Below, piece by piece: positions 37,303 through 46,066 of a stretch of DNA of 64,000 bases (within the stretch, counting starts at the first letter, position 1; each line of letters begins with the position of its first letter). The position numbers and the translations under genes were made by a program. This stretch comes from Acidobacteriota bacterium (lineage in GTDB: Bacteria > Acidobacteriota > Vicinamibacteria > Vicinamibacterales > UBA2999). The notes beneath the pieces are model-generated. The model saw only the letters and a list, made by a program, of their open reading frames with translations. It did no database searches and was not told where the DNA came from. The stretch is from contig JAUSDY010000139.1 in the NCBI GenBank assembly GCA_030650395.1, positions 20,557-84,556 of the forward strand. The letters run 5' to 3'.

Positions 37303-37524
37303 CTAGGCAGCGCGGCGTAGCGGAGGCGATTGCGCGGCTGGTAACGGCCGCGCAATCCGCTTCCATGAATACGCGGTGCGCACCACCGCGTAGATCACGA
37401 ACGCGGCCGCATGGTCCCACGTCAGCCGGCGCGTGGCCGCCTGCTGCATCGCGCCATCGAACGCGACGATCAGGCACACCAGCACGCTGACCTCCGCGCA
37501 AAGCGCGAGGATCAACCACTTCAT
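37303..37524 (-). CDS. small membrane protein of unknown function
   Basis: 73 residues from ATG 37524, with AAGGAGA 7 nt upstream. One clear N-terminal hydrophobic helix (WLILALCAEVSVLVCLIVAF) and a weaker second one (HAAAFVIYAVVRTAY), with basic residues at the end. No known family is recognised. It lies just upstream of a convergent hairpin and downstream of an aminotransferase gene on the same strand (68-bp gap). Confidence 0.6.
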   Translation of the reverse strand: MKWLILALCAEVSVLVCLIVAFDGAMQQAATRRLTWDHAAAFVIYAVVRTAYSWKRIARPLPAAQSPPLRRAA

Positions 37525-37592
37525 TGAGTTGTCTCCTTGGCAGCCGCCCGCGAGGCCGGCTGATGCGGCGCATTGTGCCACAGCCGGCGCCG

Positions 37593-38816
37593 TTACGAGC
37601 GTCCGCTCGTCACAAAATTCCGCAATCTCTCGAGCGCGGCCGTGACGATGGCCTCAGTGGCTGCAAAGCATACGCGGATGTAGCCTTCGCCATCACTGCC
37701 GAAACCGGCTCCCGGCGCGACGGCCAGTCCGGTTTCCTCGAGCAGCCGCAAGGCGAACGCGGTTGAATCGGTCAGTCCTTCGATCCGCGGGAAGGCGTAG
37801 AAGGCGCCTTGGGGCTCGGGCAACGACACCCCTGGCATTGACGACAGGCTCGCCATGACCTGCTCGCGGCGGCGCGCATAATGCGCCCGCAGCTCCTCGA
37901 TGTACGGCTCACCGTCGCGCAGGGCGACGATGCCCGCTTGCTGCACCATCGCCGTGGCGTTCGACGTCATGAACTCCACGGCCTGGTACATCGTCTTGAT
38001 GGTGGCCTCGCTGCTCTGCGCCCAACCGAGCCGCCATCCGGTCATGTTGTAGGTCTTCGAGAAACTGTTGACGACGATCAGCCGGTCCTTGTTGGCGACG
38101 ACGCGCGCGAACGATGGGGCGACCTGTGGCGATAAACCTGCAGGCGGCGACAAACCTGCTGGTGGCGACAAACCTTTAGGTTTATCGACCGTGTCGTACA
38201 CGAGGCGCTCGTAGACCTCGACTGCCAGGATGACCACATCGTGGCGCCGGGCCAACTGCGCGAGCGCGCGTTGTTCGTCGACGGTCATCATCCATCCCGT
38301 CGGGTTCGACGGGCTGTTGACGATCAGCATGCGGGTGTTGCGGTCGACGGCCTTGGCGATGCGATCGAGATCGAGACGGAACCGCCGGCCGTCTCGGGCC
38401 AGCGGCGCCGGCCGCGGCTCGCCGCCGGCCATGATCACGCCATTCGAGAAGATCGCGTAGGCGGGGGAAACAATGACAGCGTTGTCGCCGCGCCCGACAA
38501 AGGCGCGGATGGCGGCGTAGATCGCCATCGAGCCGCCGACGGTGCTCATGATCTCGCTCGCGCGGTACGAGACGCCCTGCAGCTCGTCGATCTTCGCCGC
38601 GATGGCCTCGCGCAGCTCGATGCATCCGGCGGTGTGCGTGTAGAAGGTGTGGCCGCCGAGCGCGGCTTGATGCGCCGCGTCGCAGATAAATGCGGGCGTG
38701 GGCATGTCGGACTCGCCGTAACAGAGTTTGATCGATTCCGGCATGCTCTCGGCCGCCGTGGCGATGCGAACCATCGGGGATTCAGCGACGCCTGAGAGTT
38801 CCGGCCTGAACTTCAC
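37593..38816 (-). CDS. class I aminotransferase with lost Asp and repeat insertion
   Basis: 407 residues. PLP Schiff-base Lys254 in NSFSKTYNMTGWRLG; substrate Asn in NSPSNPTGW; C-terminal Arg in YIRVCFA. The Asp that normally pairs with the pyridine nitrogen (motif DEVYE) is Val199 here (AVEVYERLVYD). Residues 211-231 (DKPKGLSPPA and two further GLSPP units) are encoded by an 18-bp repeat and form an insertion in the loop after that strand. Activity is doubtful unless Val199 is a sequence error. The family is aspartate/kynurenine-type fold I. Confidence 0.85.
   Translation of the reverse strand: MKFRPELSGVAESPMVRIATAAESMPESIKLCYGESDMPTPAFICDAAHQAALGGHTFYTHTAGCIELREAIAAKIDELQGVSYRASEIMSTVGGSMAIYAAIRAFVGRGDNAVIVSPAYAIFSNGVIMAGGEPRPAPLARDGRRFRLDLDRIAKAVDRNTRMLIVNSPSNPTGWMMTVDEQRALAQLARRHDVVILAVEVYERLVYDTVDKPKGLSPPAGLSPPAGLSPQVAPSFARVVANKDRLIVVNSFSKTYNMTGWRLGWAQSSEATIKTMYQAVEFMTSNATAMVQQAGIVALRDGEPYIEELRAHYARRREQVMASLSSMPGVSLPEPQGAFYAFPRIEGLTDSTAFALRLLEETGLAVAPGAGFGSDGEGYIRVCFAATEAIVTAALERLRNFVTSGRS
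38129..38187. repeat. palindromic repeat inserted in aminotransferase frame
   Basis: Three 18-bp units GGCGACAAACCTGCTGGT-like, ending in the palindrome with arms CGACAAACCT/AGGTTTATCG (38166-38187). Translated on the minus strand as DKPKGLSPP plus GLSPP repeats. Confidence 0.88.
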
Positions 38817-39220
38817 CAGCGAATCTTAGCCGCGGGCGGGCAAGCGCGGAGAGGTATCTCCCGGCGTTCGCTCTCGCCCGGCGGTCAAATCTTCCTCGCC
38901 GCATTAATCGCCCCAGCGATGGACGCGCCAAAGACGGCAAGACGCCTGCGTGGGCTCCGGTCGATTTGACGACGGATCCTTGTCGTCGCCTCGCTCGAAC
39001 GCTCACGCCGGGAGACACCTCTCCGCGTTACGCCCGCGCACGGCAGTAATCGCAGCCGGAGGGCGCGGAGACGCGACGAGAGGTTGATTTGAGAAAAAGC
39101 GGTGAGCTTGCGTGGCGCTTCATGAGCTGGGCCCAACGCTTTTTGCTCAAAGCAACCTCTCGTCGCGTAGCGGGGCCGGCTGCCACCGTCACAAAATGCG
39201 AGGATCGGCCGCCTCCTGTT
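38817..39220. other. 404-bp gene-free region of long nested hairpins
   Basis: Two large structures are visible. The first has 23-bp arms at 38845-38867 and 39005-39027 (22 of 23 paired), enclosing ~135 bp with partial inner pairing. The second is a hairpin with a perfect 15-bp outer stem (39072-39086 with 39153-39167) and an inner TTTGAG-AAAAAGCG/CGCTTTTTGCTCAAA stem. No reading frame in the region looks coding. Both flanking genes are on the minus strand. It might hold a noncoding RNA or the promoter of the aminotransferase. Confidence 0.6.
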
Positions 39221-40018
39221 TCATGCGTCACGGGTCGAGATCATCAAACCGGCGATCTCTCTCACGATCTTCGCCGCCACCGGCGCCGTGATGCCGCCGA
39301 GATCCTGGCTGGGGTTGTATTCGACGACATCGGCGCCGACGACCGGGCCGGACAGTTCCTGAATCATCGTGAGGACGTCGCGAACCGAGAGCCCGCCCGG
39401 CTCCCGATGCGAGACGCCCGGAGCGAACGCGGGGTCGAGGCCGTCGAGGTCGACCGAGACATAGACGGGCCCTTCGACCAGGGGCCGCACGCCATCAGCG
39501 AAATGGCGCATCTCGATGCAGTTGACGTCGAACCGCGCCACCTGATCGTGCTGCGCGGGCGTCAGCGTGCGGATGCCGACCTGCACCAGCCGCGAGGCGA
39601 GACCCTCTTCCATGATCCGCGCGAAGGGGCAGGCGTGCGAGTACTGATCGCCGTTGAACTCGTCGTAGAGATCGCCGTGCGCGTCGATGTGCAGGATGGT
39701 CAGCGACGAGTGCTTCGTGGCGATGGCGCGCAGGATCGGATACGTGATCGAATGATCTCCGCCAAGCGCGATCGGGTGAAAACCGTTCGCCAAGACCAGG
39801 CCGATCCCAATCTCGATCTGCGCGCGCGCCTGCTCCGGCGTCTCCGACAGCGCGAGGTCGCCACCGTCGGCGAGTCCCAGGAGGTCAACGCCGGTTTCGG
39901 TGAAGCTGTTGCCGGCCGGCGACCAGAGCGCGGTGCGGATGTGACGCGGCGCCTCGGCCGAGCCCCGGAGGAACGACGAGCTCGCGTCGTAGGGAATGCC
40001 GATTAGTTGCGGGCGCAT
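39221..40018 (-). CDS. arginase/agmatinase (ureohydrolase) family protein
   Basis: 265 residues from ATG 40018. Mn-binding motifs GGDHSIT, HIDAHGDLYD and SVDLDGLDPAFAPG are complete. Start MRPQLIGIPYDASSSFLRG is the family N-terminus, so the longer open frame upstream is not used. It hydrolyses agmatine or a related guanidino compound; GVSHREPGGLSVRD is nearer to agmatinase (SpeB) and formimidoylglutamase than to arginase. It follows the PhoD gene by 7 bp on the same strand. Confidence 0.88.
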   Translation of the reverse strand: MRPQLIGIPYDASSSFLRGSAEAPRHIRTALWSPAGNSFTETGVDLLGLADGGDLALSETPEQARAQIEIGIGLVLANGFHPIALGGDHSITYPILRAIATKHSSLTILHIDAHGDLYDEFNGDQYSHACPFARIMEEGLASRLVQVGIRTLTPAQHDQVARFDVNCIEMRHFADGVRPLVEGPVYVSVDLDGLDPAFAPGVSHREPGGLSVRDVLTMIQELSGPVVGADVVEYNPSQDLGGITAPVAAKIVREIAGLMISTRDA

Positions 40019-40025
40019 GGCGTGG

Positions 40026-41588
40026 TCACAGGTCCGCGGGCGCCAGACTGATGGTGAAGACGCGCTGCCCGCCGGCGTTGACGAGCGATGTCGTGAGCAC
40101 CCGCGTGCGAGGGTCAGCCTCGAGCAGCCCGAAAAACTGCAGGCCCGCGCTCGGCGGCCGGTTCGGCGGCAGGTCGCGCGGCACACCGCAGAAGCGCTCC
40201 TCGGGCCCGAACGTGGCGTCGAGCGGCGGCGGTGCGAAGGTGCCGGCGTGCGCGGGTCCTGCTACGAACTCCCAGAACGGATCGAAGTGCGGCGTTTTCG
40301 CACGCGCCGGATCGTAATGATGCGCGGCGCAGTAGTGCACGTCGGCGGTGATCCACACCACGTTTCGAACGTGGCGCTGCTTGAGCGATTTGAGCAGACC
40401 GGCGAGCTCGAGCTCGCGGCCAAGCGGCGCGCCGCCGTCGCCATTGGCGACCGCTTCGTGAAAGCCGGGTTGATGACCCACCACCAACCCCAGCGGCATG
40501 TCCGCCGCCACGATCTTCCAGGTGGCGGTCGATCGCGCCAACGCATCGGCGAGCCAGGTCATCTGCGCCGCTCCCATGAACGCCGTGTCGGGGCTCTCGA
40601 CCGGCTGCCTGTTCGCTGAATTGGGCGCGCGGAAGCTCCGCATGTCCAGCGCGAAGACCTCGACCAGCGGACCGAACGGGATGCTGCGATGGATGCGTGC
40701 GCTGGCGCGGCTGTCGAAGGCGATGGGGTAATGCTCGAGAAACGCCTGCCGCGCGCGCGAGGCGAGCAGGGCGACACGTTTTTCCCGATGCGGCGCCTGC
40801 GCACCCAGGATCTGCGCCGGATACCAGTTGTCGCGCACTTCGTGGTCGTCCCACATCGCCACTTGCCCGACCTCGGCCGCGAAGCGCCGGTAGTGTTCGT
40901 CGAGACGGTTGTAGAGATGGTTGCCGCGGAACTGCTCGAGCGTCTCGGCCACGCTTGCCTTGGCCGGCGTCATCACATTGCGCCACACGCTGCCATCGTC
41001 CAACGTCACCGACTCGCGCAGCGGCTGATCCGCGTAGATCGTGTCGCCGACATTGAGAAATAGATCGGGCGCCGCGTTGCGCATCGTCTCGAACAACCGC
41101 ATGCCGCCGCGAGCCGTGTCGATGCCCCAACCCTGGCCGCACGTGTCAGCGGACCAGGCGATGCGCACCGCCCGGCCGTCGGCGGCAGCCGTCTTCAGAT
41201 GCCCCATCTCCGGCGCGCTCACGATGCGCGGGTCGTCGGGGTCTTCGAACCGAACGCGGTAGAAGATGTCTTGTCCTGCAGGAAGACTCTCTAAAGCGAT
41301 CCGCGCGGTGAGGCCGGTGGCCGGCGTGGCGATGGCGCCCCTGATTCGGCGCGCGTTCGCGAACGAATCCGAGGTGGCGTATTCGACGGTCAGTCGCGCG
41401 GGGCGATCGACATGCGCCCATACGATCGCGCGGCCCGGGGTTGGATCGCCGGCGGCGACACCGTAATCAATCCGCGGCCGCACCCGATCGGAGGTGACGA
41501 CCGCCGCCGACTGCGATCCGAACGCGCGCAGCGGTGTGGCGGCCACGAGGCCGCCCGCCGCGCGCGTCAGGAAGGTGCGCCGATTCAC
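40026..41588 (-). CDS. PhoD-type alkaline phosphatase/phosphodiesterase
   Basis: 520 residues. Tat signal NRRTFLTRAAGGLVAAT; N-terminal PhoD domain (YGVAAGDPTPGRAIVWAHV), metal-binding segments WSADTCGQG, FLNVGDTIYAD, MWDDHEVRDN and WITADVHYCAAH. Exported folded by Tat to the periplasm, where it would release phosphate from esters using Fe/Ca. GTG at 41588 overlaps the stop of a TonB-receptor remnant (TAGTG). It is immediately upstream of the agmatinase gene. Confidence 0.9.
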   Translation of the reverse strand: MNRRTFLTRAAGGLVAATPLRAFGSQSAAVVTSDRVRPRIDYGVAAGDPTPGRAIVWAHVDRPARLTVEYATSDSFANARRIRGAIATPATGLTARIALESLPAGQDIFYRVRFEDPDDPRIVSAPEMGHLKTAAADGRAVRIAWSADTCGQGWGIDTARGGMRLFETMRNAAPDLFLNVGDTIYADQPLRESVTLDDGSVWRNVMTPAKASVAETLEQFRGNHLYNRLDEHYRRFAAEVGQVAMWDDHEVRDNWYPAQILGAQAPHREKRVALLASRARQAFLEHYPIAFDSRASARIHRSIPFGPLVEVFALDMRSFRAPNSANRQPVESPDTAFMGAAQMTWLADALARSTATWKIVAADMPLGLVVGHQPGFHEAVANGDGGAPLGRELELAGLLKSLKQRHVRNVVWITADVHYCAAHHYDPARAKTPHFDPFWEFVAGPAHAGTFAPPPLDATFGPEERFCGVPRDLPPNRPPSAGLQFFGLLEADPRTRVLTTSLVNAGGQRVFTISLAPADL

Positions 41589-41737
41589 TAGAACCGGTAC
41601 TTCAGTGCGAGCTGAATGATGCGTCCGTCTTCGGCAGTCGTGATCTGGCCGAATGACGCCGTGCCGATCGTGCCGCCGGGCTGTCCGAAGCGCGGCTGGT
41701 TGAGCAGGTTGAATGCTATCAGGAAACAGCGTTTCAT
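41588..41737 (-). pseudogene. C-terminal remnant of a TonB-dependent receptor
   Basis: The only homology is the last ~42 residues of an Oar-like receptor: AFNLLNQPRFGQPGGTIG followed by ASFGQITTAEDGRIIQLALKYRF. It lacks signal peptide, plug and most of the barrel. An ATG (MKRCFLI) happens to precede it. It marks a fourth receptor locus, mostly deleted, next to PhoD. Confidence 0.7.
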
Positions 41738-41800
41738 CGGCCGACCTCCATATCCGTGCGGGGTCACACGGGACGGCCGCACATTATCAAACTGCGACGA

Positions 41801-42865
41801 CTATTTCTTCTTCAGGTCGCGCACCGCCGGAATGTTCGGAAGGCCGGTCGCCTCCGTGGCGGCCCGCACGATTGCGCGAGCCATCACGTCTGCCGCCAAC
41901 GCGCCGATCTGCGTGATGTCGGCTTCGCCGTTCCAGCGTCCGGTGGCCAGCGCAAACACCGTGTCGCCGTCGCCTTGCGTGTGCGACGGAAAGATCGCGC
42001 GCGCGAAGCCGTCGTCGGCCATCAGTGCCATGCGGTGCGCCTGCGCCTTGGTCAACCGCGCATTGGTGGCCACCAGGCCGATGGTGGTGTTCTCGCCGGG
42101 GCGCGGGCGAGGGCCGGTCTGGCCGCTGCGCAGCAGCGTGCGCGCATCAGCGAGGTTACCGTCGGCGGTGCGCGCGCCGGCGATCACCGTGCCGGTGTCC
42201 GGATCGATGATGTCGCCGACGGCGTTGACGGCGACGATCGCGCCCACGCTGAGGCCGTTGGCGAGCGTGATGCTGTAACTGCCGACGCCCGCTTTCATCG
42301 AACGGCCCTGACCGCCGGTCTTGCCAACTGTCGCGCCGGCGCCGGCGCCGATAGTGCCTTCGAGCACCGCTGACGATGACGCACCGGCGGCTGCACGATA
42401 ACCGCAGTCGGCTGTCGGACGAATCTTCGGGTTGCCGCCGACGGGCAGGTCAAACAGGATGGCGGCGGGCACGATCGGCACCTTGGCGATTCGCACGTCC
42501 CAACCCATGTCGTGCTCCTCGAGCCAGCGCACGGTGCCGGTCGCGGCATCGAGGCCGAACGCGCTGCCGCCCGACAGCACGACCGCGTTCACCTTGTCGA
42601 CCATGTTGGACGGATCGAGCAAGTCCGTCTCGCGCGTGCCTGGCGCGCCGCCGCGCTGAGAGACGCCGCCAACGGCGCCTTCGCCGTCGACGAGGATCAC
42701 GGTGCAGCCAGTTGGCCGCTCGCTGAGCGTGTGATGACCGACCTTGATGCCGTCGACCGCCGTCAGCGTGCGGTTCGCTCCGGCCGCCGGCGCCGGAGCC
42801 TGGGAGCCGAGGGTCGTGATGAAGACGAAGGCGCACAGCCCAAACGCAGTCGTTGAGACCCTCAT
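41801..42865 (-). CDS. P1 family (DmpA-like) peptidase
   Basis: 354 residues. Signal peptide FGLCAFVFITTLGSQAPA; GIKVGHHTLSERPTGCTVIL, VVLSGGSAFGLDAATG, and GENTTIGLVATNARLTK, where the TT before IGLVAT is the N-terminal nucleophile site at which DmpA/S58 peptidases self-cleave. The nucleophile is Thr, where DmpA uses Ser. It would act as a periplasmic aminopeptidase or cyclic-peptide hydrolase. GGGAG lies 8 nt upstream of ATG. The SDR gene lies 20 bp upstream on the same strand. Confidence 0.87.
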   Translation of the reverse strand: MRVSTTAFGLCAFVFITTLGSQAPAPAAGANRTLTAVDGIKVGHHTLSERPTGCTVILVDGEGAVGGVSQRGGAPGTRETDLLDPSNMVDKVNAVVLSGGSAFGLDAATGTVRWLEEHDMGWDVRIAKVPIVPAAILFDLPVGGNPKIRPTADCGYRAAAGASSSAVLEGTIGAGAGATVGKTGGQGRSMKAGVGSYSITLANGLSVGAIVAVNAVGDIIDPDTGTVIAGARTADGNLADARTLLRSGQTGPRPRPGENTTIGLVATNARLTKAQAHRMALMADDGFARAIFPSHTQGDGDTVFALATGRWNGEADITQIGALAADVMARAIVRAATEATGLPNIPAVRDLKKK

Positions 42866-42885
42866 GCGGATACTCCCTTCAACGG

Positions 42886-43674
42886 TTACATTCCCGGCGG
42901 CGCGAACCGCCCGTCGTTCGCCAGCCAGCCGCCATCGGCGAAGAGGATCGTGCCGGTGACGTAACTGGCCGCGTCCGACAACAGGAACACGGTCGGTCCC
43001 GCCATCTCTTCCGCCTTCGCCCATCGTTTCATCGGCGTCTTATCGGCGTACGCCTTGTACCAATCGGGCTGCGCTTTGATCGGCGCGGTGAGCGGCGTCT
43101 CGATCACGCCGGGTCCGACCGCGTTCACTCGCACGCCTTGTTCGCCCCACTCGGTGGCTGCGGTCCTGACGAGCTGCACGATGCCCGCCTTTGTCATCGA
43201 GTAGACCGACTGCCCGGGCTCGGTGACGAGCGACCTGATCGACGAGAACAACACGATGCTGCCGGATTTCTGCAGCACCATGAGCTGTCCGGCCGCCTGC
43301 AGCACGTTGAAGTTGCCGCGCAGGTTGACGCTGACGACGCGGTCGAATTCTTCCCCGGTGTATTTGAGGATGGGCTTGCGGACGTTGATCGCCGGCGTGC
43401 AGACGAGACCGTCGAGCCCGCTGCGGTGATGCAGGGCATTGACCAACGCGTCGCGCACCGACGTGAGATTCGTGATGTCCACTGCGCCCGAATCGGCGGA
43501 GCCGCCGGACTTGGTGATCTTCCCGGCGGTGGCCGTGGCAGCGGCGGCATTGATGTCGAGGCAGATGACATGCCCGCCCTGTTTCGCTACGCCAATCGCG
43601 ACGGCTTCACCGATTCCCGAACCCGCTCCGATCACCGCTATCGTCTTGTTATCCAGCCGGAACATAAAGCACAT
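42886..43674 (-). CDS. short-chain dehydrogenase/reductase
   Basis: 262 residues from ATG 43674 (ATG 43665 is also possible). NAD motif GAGSGIGEAVAIG; Ser in LFSSIRS; catalytic YSMTK; C-terminal TGTILFADGGW. It is a classical SDR of the 3-oxoacyl-ACP reductase type. The substrate is unknown. The frame is open further upstream to 43758, but that stretch is the 18-bp repeat (IPARSAIPARSAV) and is not included. AGG lies 5 nt before 43674. Confidence 0.88.
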   Translation of the reverse strand: MCFMFRLDNKTIAVIGAGSGIGEAVAIGVAKQGGHVICLDINAAAATATAGKITKSGGSADSGAVDITNLTSVRDALVNALHHRSGLDGLVCTPAINVRKPILKYTGEEFDRVVSVNLRGNFNVLQAAGQLMVLQKSGSIVLFSSIRSLVTEPGQSVYSMTKAGIVQLVRTAATEWGEQGVRVNAVGPGVIETPLTAPIKAQPDWYKAYADKTPMKRWAKAEEMAGPTVFLLSDAASYVTGTILFADGGWLANDGRFAPPGM

Positions 43675-43681
43675 GATACCT

Positions 43682-43751
43682 GCCGGGACGGCACTTCTTG
43701 ACGGGACGGCACTTCTTGCCGGGATCGCACTTCTTGCCGGGATCTCGCTAA
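43682..43751. repeat. 18-bp array, left flank of decayed hydrolase
   Basis: Four units of consensus GCCGGGACGGCACTTCTT, 18 bp each. The same family is at 733-786 and, inverted, at 44597-44687. It lies between the SDR and the hydrolase remnant, which are divergent. Confidence 0.85.
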
Positions 43752-43772
43752 GAGGCACCCGGATTGTGCTAA

Positions 43773-43784
43773 TGTACTAGTACA
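43773..43784. promoter_or_regulatory. 12-bp palindrome, possible operator
   Basis: TGTACTAGTACA is a perfect palindrome within TAATGTACTAGTACAATAGG, 9 bp before the GTG of the hydrolase remnant. It resembles operators of GntR-type repressors in symmetry, but no regulator gene is nearby. Confidence 0.4.
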
Positions 43785-43793
43785 ATAGGTAAA

Positions 43794-44573
43794 GTGCTTG
43801 CCTCGGTTGCGGCGGTGTTGCTGACGGCACAAGTCCTCGACAAGCCCACTACGGGGTATGCCGTGCAGCGGTCGGCAAACGATGTGCTCGAGGTGCTCAA
43901 CTCCCTGAACGTTCAGAAATCTCTTTTGGTCGGCCATTCATGCGCTGGGCAGATCCTGACGATGTTCGCTCCGCAACATTCCGATCGTGTCCACGGGCTC
44001 GTCTATCTCGACGGAGCGGGCGACCCGACGTTGACTCCCGCAGACGTTGGTGCGCCGATGCCAGATCCCGCAATGCTGCCGCGGTCGATCAAGCCCCCAA
44101 CGGCGCCTGACTACACTTCGTTCGAGGCACTTCGAGTCGCCCAGCGAAGCGGTAGAGGCTGGGCCTTTCCCGAAGCGGAATTGCGTCAGCAGTTCGTCGC
44201 GAATCCCGACGGCTCGGTGGGTCGATCGCTGTTGTCTCCCGTGATTCGCCGGGCGATCACGGTGGATGCTCGCGTGAAGCCAGATTATTCGGGCGTTCGT
44301 GTACCCGTGCTGGCCATCTACCAGAGGGACCGGTCGTTCGAGGAGGTGGCCGCTGGCTATGCGATCCGTAACGAACAGGAGCGTGCCGCATTGCGCCAGG
44401 AGTATGCGGCAACGCGTGCTCTGTACACCAGATGGCAACATCAGCTTCTCGCTGGTGTTCCGACGGCTCGGATCGTTGAACTGCCAGGCGCTAGTCTCTT
44501 CATGTTTCTGTCAAATGAGGCTGACGTGCTTCGGGAGATACGGGCATTCGCAGCCACGTTGACCGGCCAGTAG
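43794..44573 (+). pseudogene. decayed alpha/beta hydrolase
   Basis: A short hydrophobic start (LASVAAVLLTAQ) leads directly into DKPTTGYAVQRSANDVLEVL, a segment normally after β4. About 60 residues with strands 1-4 and the HG oxyanion loop are missing. The nucleophile GHSCAG remains, but the catalytic His motif, usually GANHY before the conserved FLSNEADVLREI, reads GASLF. Thus deletion and loss of His point to a nonfunctional gene. It sits between inverted 18-bp arrays. Confidence 0.7.
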
Positions 44574-44596
44574 AGTGCCACGCACATCCTGAGCAC

Positions 44597-44687
44597 CTTC
44601 CCGTCAAGGAGTGCGGTCCCGTCAAGTATTGCCATCCCGTCAGGTAGTTCCGTCCCGTCAAGCAGTGCTGTCCCGTCAGGGGGCGCC
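44597..44687. repeat. 18-bp array, inverted, right flank of decayed hydrolase
   Basis: Five units of TCCCGTCAAGTATTGCCA-type sequence, the reverse complement of the array at 43682-43751. The two arrays thus face each other around the hydrolase remnant. Confidence 0.85.
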
Positions 44688-44708
44688 GTTCGGGATAAAA
44701 TTCCCCCC

Positions 44709-45971
44709 GTGCCGGCGCCCCCAATTGATCGCATCGTCGCCGAAGTCGATCGCGCCGCTGACGAAATTGTCGATTTTGCCTCCCGGCTGGTTCGGATTCC
44801 GACCGTCAATCCTCCCGGCCAGGAGTACGAGACCTGCGCGAACGTCATCGCGGATCAACTGCGCGCGCACGGCGCCAACGTGTACCTGCTGCCCGCGATC
44901 GGGCGTTTCGAACACACCTCAGAACACCCACGCATCAACGTCGTCGGACGGATTGACGGCGCGGGGCCCGCGGTCCATCTCACTGGGCACTTCGACGTCG
45001 TACCGACGGGACAGGGCTGGACGCGCGATCCGTTTGGCGGAGAAGTCGTGAACGGGCTGCTCTACGGGCGTGGGTCCTGCGACATGAAGGCGGGACTGGC
45101 CGCGGCGGTGTTCGCGGCGGAGGCGATCCGCCGGGCCGGCGTCGCGCACACGGCGCCGATCGAAATCAGCGGCACGGTGGATGAAGAAAGCGGCGGATTT
45201 GCCGGCGTAGCCTGGCTCGCCGAGAATCGCTGGCTGTCGCGCGAGCGAACGAAAGCGGTGATCATCCCCGAACCGTTTGGCGTGGATCGCGTCTGCATCG
45301 GCCACCGCGGCGTCTACTGGTTCGAGGTGGTGGCCGAAGGCCGCATCGCGCACGGCAGCATGCCGTATCTCGGCGTGAGCGCGATCGAAGGCATGTCGCA
45401 CCTGCTCGATCTCGTTCGCGACGAGCTCGGGCCGGCGCTGGCGGGCCGCATCACTGCCATGCCGGTCGTGCCCGAAGGCTCGCGGCACGCGACCATCAAC
45501 ATCAACGGCATCGAAGGCGGCCAGCCGGTCGACGAGGTGCCGAGCCCGTGCGTGGCCGATCAGTGCCGCGCGGTGTTCGATCGGCGGTTTCTGCTGGAAG
45601 AGGGCCTCGACCGCACGCGCGCCGAGATCGCCGCGCTCGTTGCGAAGGCGCAGTCGCGGATGCCCGGCGTGAAGTTTTCGATTGAGGATCGGATGATCGT
45701 CGAGCCGACGTGCGCGCCCGAGGATGCGCCGGTGATCGGCGCGCTCACAGGTGCCATCGCGCGCATTGTCGGCCGGCCCGCAACGCTCGTGGCCAGCCCG
45801 GGCACGTACGATCAGAAACACGTCGCGCGAATCGCCGGCGTGCCGCAGTGCGTCGCCTACGGGCCAGGTGAACTGGCGATGGCGCATCAGCCGGATGAAT
45901 ACTGTTCGGTTGAGGATATTGTGATGGCGACGAAAGTATTGGCGCTGGCCGTACTGACGCTGACAGAGTAA
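44709..45971 (+). CDS. M20 family metallopeptidase (ArgE/DapE-like)
   Basis: 420 residues from GTG 44709. Metal motifs GHFDVVP, GRGSCDMKAG, DEESGG and catalytic IIPEPFG are present; TYDQKHVARIAG carries the last His ligand region. Members deacylate N-acyl amino acids or dipeptides. A TAAAAT box lies 7 nt before GTG, with no Shine-Dalgarno, so a leaderless start is possible. It is followed by a class III aminotransferase on the same strand; a CACGAAG hairpin lies between. Confidence 0.85.
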   Translation: MPAPPIDRIVAEVDRAADEIVDFASRLVRIPTVNPPGQEYETCANVIADQLRAHGANVYLLPAIGRFEHTSEHPRINVVGRIDGAGPAVHLTGHFDVVPTGQGWTRDPFGGEVVNGLLYGRGSCDMKAGLAAAVFAAEAIRRAGVAHTAPIEISGTVDEESGGFAGVAWLAENRWLSRERTKAVIIPEPFGVDRVCIGHRGVYWFEVVAEGRIAHGSMPYLGVSAIEGMSHLLDLVRDELGPALAGRITAMPVVPEGSRHATININGIEGGQPVDEVPSPCVADQCRAVFDRRFLLEEGLDRTRAEIAALVAKAQSRMPGVKFSIEDRMIVEPTCAPEDAPVIGALTGAIARIVGRPATLVASPGTYDQKHVARIAGVPQCVAYGPGELAMAHQPDEYCSVEDIVMATKVLALAVLTLTE

Positions 45972-45973
45972 AG

Positions 45974-46053
45974 GCAACCACGAAGAGCACGAAGGTCACG
46001 AAGTCATACTTTTGAAAGATGTTCTTCGTGTTCTTCGTGTCCTTCGTGGTTGC
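45974..46053. repeat. CACGAAG 9-bp array facing its complement
   Basis: GCAACCACGAAGAGCACGAA-type units face GTTCTTCGTGTCCTTCGTGG-type units around a ~20-bp loop. The arms are about 30 bp. It lies between two genes on the same strand, so it could act as terminator or attenuator. Its right arm reads as MFFVFFVSFVV in one frame, which is not considered real. Confidence 0.85.
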
Positions 46054-46066
46054 ATTTGAGGAACCT

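Noticed and set aside
43675..43758. N-terminal extension IPARSAIPARSAV of the SDR
   Set aside because: This is the 18-bp array in frame; the Rossmann fold starts after ATG 43665/43674.
46019..46066. Hydrophobic N-terminus MFFVFFVSFVV before the class III aminotransferase
   Set aside because: It is a readout of the CACGAAG repeat arm; ATG 46067 has its own GAGGA box and begins the aminotransferase fold.
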